A stretch of 64,000 nucleotides of DNA from positions 1 to 64,000 of the forward strand of contig JADZAF010000326.1 in assembly GCA_020852755.1 (NCBI GenBank), given 5' to 3'. The notes below the pieces were generated by a model. That model worked only from the letters and a program-made list of their open reading frames with translations. It had not been told where the DNA came from and did not search any database. The position numbers were made by a program, and so were the translations under genes. Shown piece after piece: positions 61,883-64,000 of this stretch (the stretch's first letter is position 1; every line of letters begins with the position of its first letter). This DNA comes from Bryobacterales bacterium (GTDB lineage: Bacteria > Acidobacteriota > Terriglobia > Bryobacterales > Bryobacteraceae).

Positions 61883-64000
61883 TCAGCAGGTGACCACTTC
61901 CAGCCCGCGGCCGTTGATGTCGAAATCGAAGAAACGCGAGCGCTCGTTGAGCGGCTGCCGCTCCAGCGCCGCCCGCACCCTGGCCGCGTCGCCGGGCGAT
62001 TTGCAGATCATCAGCAGGAAGCCGCCGCTGCCCGCACCCGAAATGCGCATGCCGTGCACGTGCGGCCGGGCGCGCGCCAGCAGACACTCGATGGATTCGT
62101 TGGTCACGTCGCGGCACAGACGCTTCTGCAACTCCCAGGCTTCATTCACGTGGCGGCCGAAGTCGGCCGGGTCCTTGCGCCCCATGGCGTCGGCGATGGC
62201 GTGCGCCACCTCGTGCTCCCGGGCCAGCGTCGCCATGATGCCGCGGTCCCGGTTCAGATAGCCGCCCACCACCTGGTGCAGGATATTCTTCGCCAGGCGG
62301 GTGAGGCCGGTGTAGTAAAGCAGCGTCGAGCCGCCGTTCAACTTCGGATCGAACAGGTCGCCGGGGACGTAGTGAATGCGCGGGTCGGGAAACATCCCGG
62401 GACGGGTGCTGGTAAGCTTGGCGCCACCCACGCCGCCGCCGATCTGGTCCTGCCATCCGCCCCCCGTTGTGAGTGCCTGTTCCAGCCGCAGCACTTCATG
62501 GAAGATCACGCGCGGGTCCAGGCCGCGACCCAGCATGCGCCGGATCACAGCCACGATGACCGCTCCCAGGATGCTCGACGTCCCCAGGCCGCTGCCCTTC
62601 GGGATGCCCACCAGGGTAGTGAGTTCGATGCCCCCTCCGAAATCCTCCAGCATGCGCCGTAAAGTGATGCCCGGCCCCCAGCCGCCCGTCCGGGGTGAGA
62701 AGCCGGAGATAGCCAGCGCGGCCTTGGTCAGCGCGAAGCGGTCCTCCGGCCGGCGATAGTCGAGGAGTTCCTCCAGGCTGCCGACCTCCACGTGCAGCCC
62801 GCCGTCGATCGAGCTCAGCCGGATCACGGGCTCTCCGATGATACGGCCGTAGCAGTGGATGGGCGGCTGGCCGTTCAGATTGATCGCCACGTTGGTGACA
62901 TCGCCGCCATGCTCCAGCGAATAGGGCGGCGTGTCGGTCCATCCGCCGCCCAGTTCCAGCCGGGCGGGAGCGCGTCCCCAGACGGTTTCATCCGGCCGCA
63001 GAACGTTGCGCGGCCGTCCGGACGGGTGCAGCGAACTGGCCAGGATGGCCCGGTTCAGTTCCTGGAAGGCCGCCGCGCGCAGCCGCTCGCCCGGCGCGCC
63101 GCTGCTCTCCGAATCATTGAGCGGCGCGTCAACCGAAGCCAGCCAGTCCAGTGTGGGGCGCGGCAATCGCGGCGCGGCCCTGCCGAAAACCAGCGGGACT
63201 GCGGCGCCAGCGGAGTGCAGAATCCGGCAGGCGCTGAAGGATTCCAGCCCGCCGCTCGTCAGGCCCGCCTCGCGGTTCGATCGCGCCAGGGACAGCAGGT
63301 CGGCCAGGAATTCCTCGGGGCGCTCTGAATTCCGCACGGCACAGGCCAGGTCGTCCGAGGAGAACGGGCTGGCAGGATGAAACAGCGCGGCCAGCGAGCG
63401 CCGCACGACCGCGGCGCGAATTCCCGCGCGGCGGGCATGAAACGCTTCCTGGCACGCCAGCACCGCGATCTCGGCCGAACTGTAGCGGGCGGCCTGGCGA
63501 AAGGCGCGCCGCTCTTCGTCTGTGGCCCGTTCCGGCGCGAACATCCAGATCCAGCGGCGGTAGCCTTGCGGATCGCTCTCGGCAGGAAACACGCGCGCGT
63601 TCCACAGGATCCGCTCCGCGCCCTCGTCCCATACCGCATCCGGGTCCAGTCCCGCCGAAGCCAGCCACTCTTCGATCTGCCGCCCATGGAAGCGCGCGTC
63701 CTTGAAGGCATCCTCGATGCCGTAGCAGCGCACGAACCAGGCACGCTCCCCATCGTGCTTGCGGCCCTCCAGCACGTCCAGGCAGGCGTTCTCCGGCAGG
63801 GCCAGGGGCCGCTCCACGTCGAGGCCGGCCGCCAGGTTGCTGCCCGCAAGATTCAGCGGCGCGGTGAGGCGGCAGCCCTCCACCCAGGCGTCGCGCCCGG
63901 CGATGCCGCCTGCCTCGCGAACCTCGTTGTTCAGCGCCAGTACGGTGGAGGCGGATGCCGCGCCGCGGTCCCGGGCGGTCAGCGCCAGCCCGCTGGCGAT
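61883..64000 (-). CDS. fkp: Bifunctional fucokinase/GDP-fucose pyrophosphorylase (N-terminus beyond window)
   Basis: The frame stays open to the window edge, so the visible 705 residues are the C-terminal part; the N-terminal part with most of the guanylyltransferase domain lies outside. The Met at 63883 is an internal GTG within WVEGCRL, not a start. The GHMP kinase portion is complete: WGRAPARLELGGGWTDTPPYS, the ATP loop IPKGSGLGTSSILGA and the late ISGAGSGGFLLM. In Bacteroides FKP this protein converts L-fucose to fucose-1-phosphate and then GDP-fucose. This gives fucose for surface polysaccharides. Its location at the end of the sugar cluster agrees with the fucose-isomerase-like gene upstream. 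Confidence 0.88.
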   Translation of the reverse strand: MASGLALTARDRGAASASTVLALNNEVREAGGIAGRDAWVEGCRLTAPLNLAGSNLAAGLDVERPLALPENACLDVLEGRKHDGERAWFVRCYGIEDAFKDARFHGRQIEEWLASAGLDPDAVWDEGAERILWNARVFPAESDPQGYRRWIWMFAPERATDEERRAFRQAARYSSAEIAVLACQEAFHARRAGIRAAVVRRSLAALFHPASPFSSDDLACAVRNSERPEEFLADLLSLARSNREAGLTSGGLESFSACRILHSAGAAVPLVFGRAAPRLPRPTLDWLASVDAPLNDSESSGAPGERLRAAAFQELNRAILASSLHPSGRPRNVLRPDETVWGRAPARLELGGGWTDTPPYSLEHGGDVTNVAINLNGQPPIHCYGRIIGEPVIRLSSIDGGLHVEVGSLEELLDYRRPEDRFALTKAALAISGFSPRTGGWGPGITLRRMLEDFGGGIELTTLVGIPKGSGLGTSSILGAVIVAVIRRMLGRGLDPRVIFHEVLRLEQALTTGGGWQDQIGGGVGGAKLTSTRPGMFPDPRIHYVPGDLFDPKLNGGSTLLYYTGLTRLAKNILHQVVGGYLNRDRGIMATLAREHEVAHAIADAMGRKDPADFGRHVNEAWELQKRLCRDVTNESIECLLARARPHVHGMRISGAGSGGFLLMICKSPGDAARVRAALERQPLNERSRFFDFDINGRGLEVVTC

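Noticed and set aside
1-64000. CRISPR arrays, insertion sequences or prophage genes
   Set aside because: No regularly spaced direct repeats, transposase, integrase or phage structural genes were seen.

Overview
The window is a contiguous, GC-rich, densely coded bacterial chromosome segment with no insertion sequences, phage genes or CRISPR. The gene set points to an acidobacterium of the Bryobacterales/Solibacter type. This is inferred from secreted sugar enzymes with twin-arginine-like leaders, DUF1080 and FG-GAP proteins, several Gfo/Idh/MocA and TIM-barrel sugar proteins, PEP-CTERM proteins, a BlaI/M56-TonB pair and MacB-type permeases. No marker gene fixes the taxon. Only one RNA gene is visible, a tRNA-Lys(CTT).

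Region by region: 1-4548 holds the end of an FhlA-like regulator and two overlapping genes for a large acyl-CoA dehydratase activase system. 4736-10711 carries a TPR membrane protein, a dGTPase, an exported amidase, and a BlaI-type repressor with its M56 sensor peptidase; the repressor promoter carries a visible dyad. 10725-24192 is one eight-gene, translationally coupled operon on the minus strand: DUF4159, VWA/GATase-like, caspase-like, TPR peptidase-MA, MoxR ATPase, DUF58, BatA-like VWA and DUF4175. 24293-26951 has a TIM-barrel gene, a hybrid histidine kinase and the tRNA. 26952-31319 contains a non-coding stretch and two PEP-CTERM genes flanking an NfrB-like glycosyltransferase with a c-di-GMP-type MshEN domain. 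31279-48745 is mixed metabolism: CDF transporter, thioesterase, sulfatase, SMP-30 protein, methyltransferase, pyruvate:ferredoxin oxidoreductase with its DHOD-like partner, PQQ-type dehydrogenase, enolase-superfamily dehydratase, two MacB-like permeases and a YheT-like hydrolase. 48788-64000 is dominated by carbohydrate genes and ends inside a bifunctional fucokinase/GDP-fucose pyrophosphorylase.

The most notable observation is at 53723-55228. An L-fucose/arabinose-isomerase-like gene has a single in-frame TGA followed by 53 more coherent codons that read as the end of the same protein. A 7-bp hairpin with a GGUC loop starts 13 nt after the TGA, which is the layout of a bacterial SECIS element. 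This gene is therefore predicted to encode a selenoprotein. Selenium machinery is not in the window, so the claim is testable but not proven here.

A second genome-wide feature is that many monocistronic genes have a -10-like TANNNT element ending only 7-12 nt before their ATG. This suggests leaderless transcription, and these signals were used to choose several starts.
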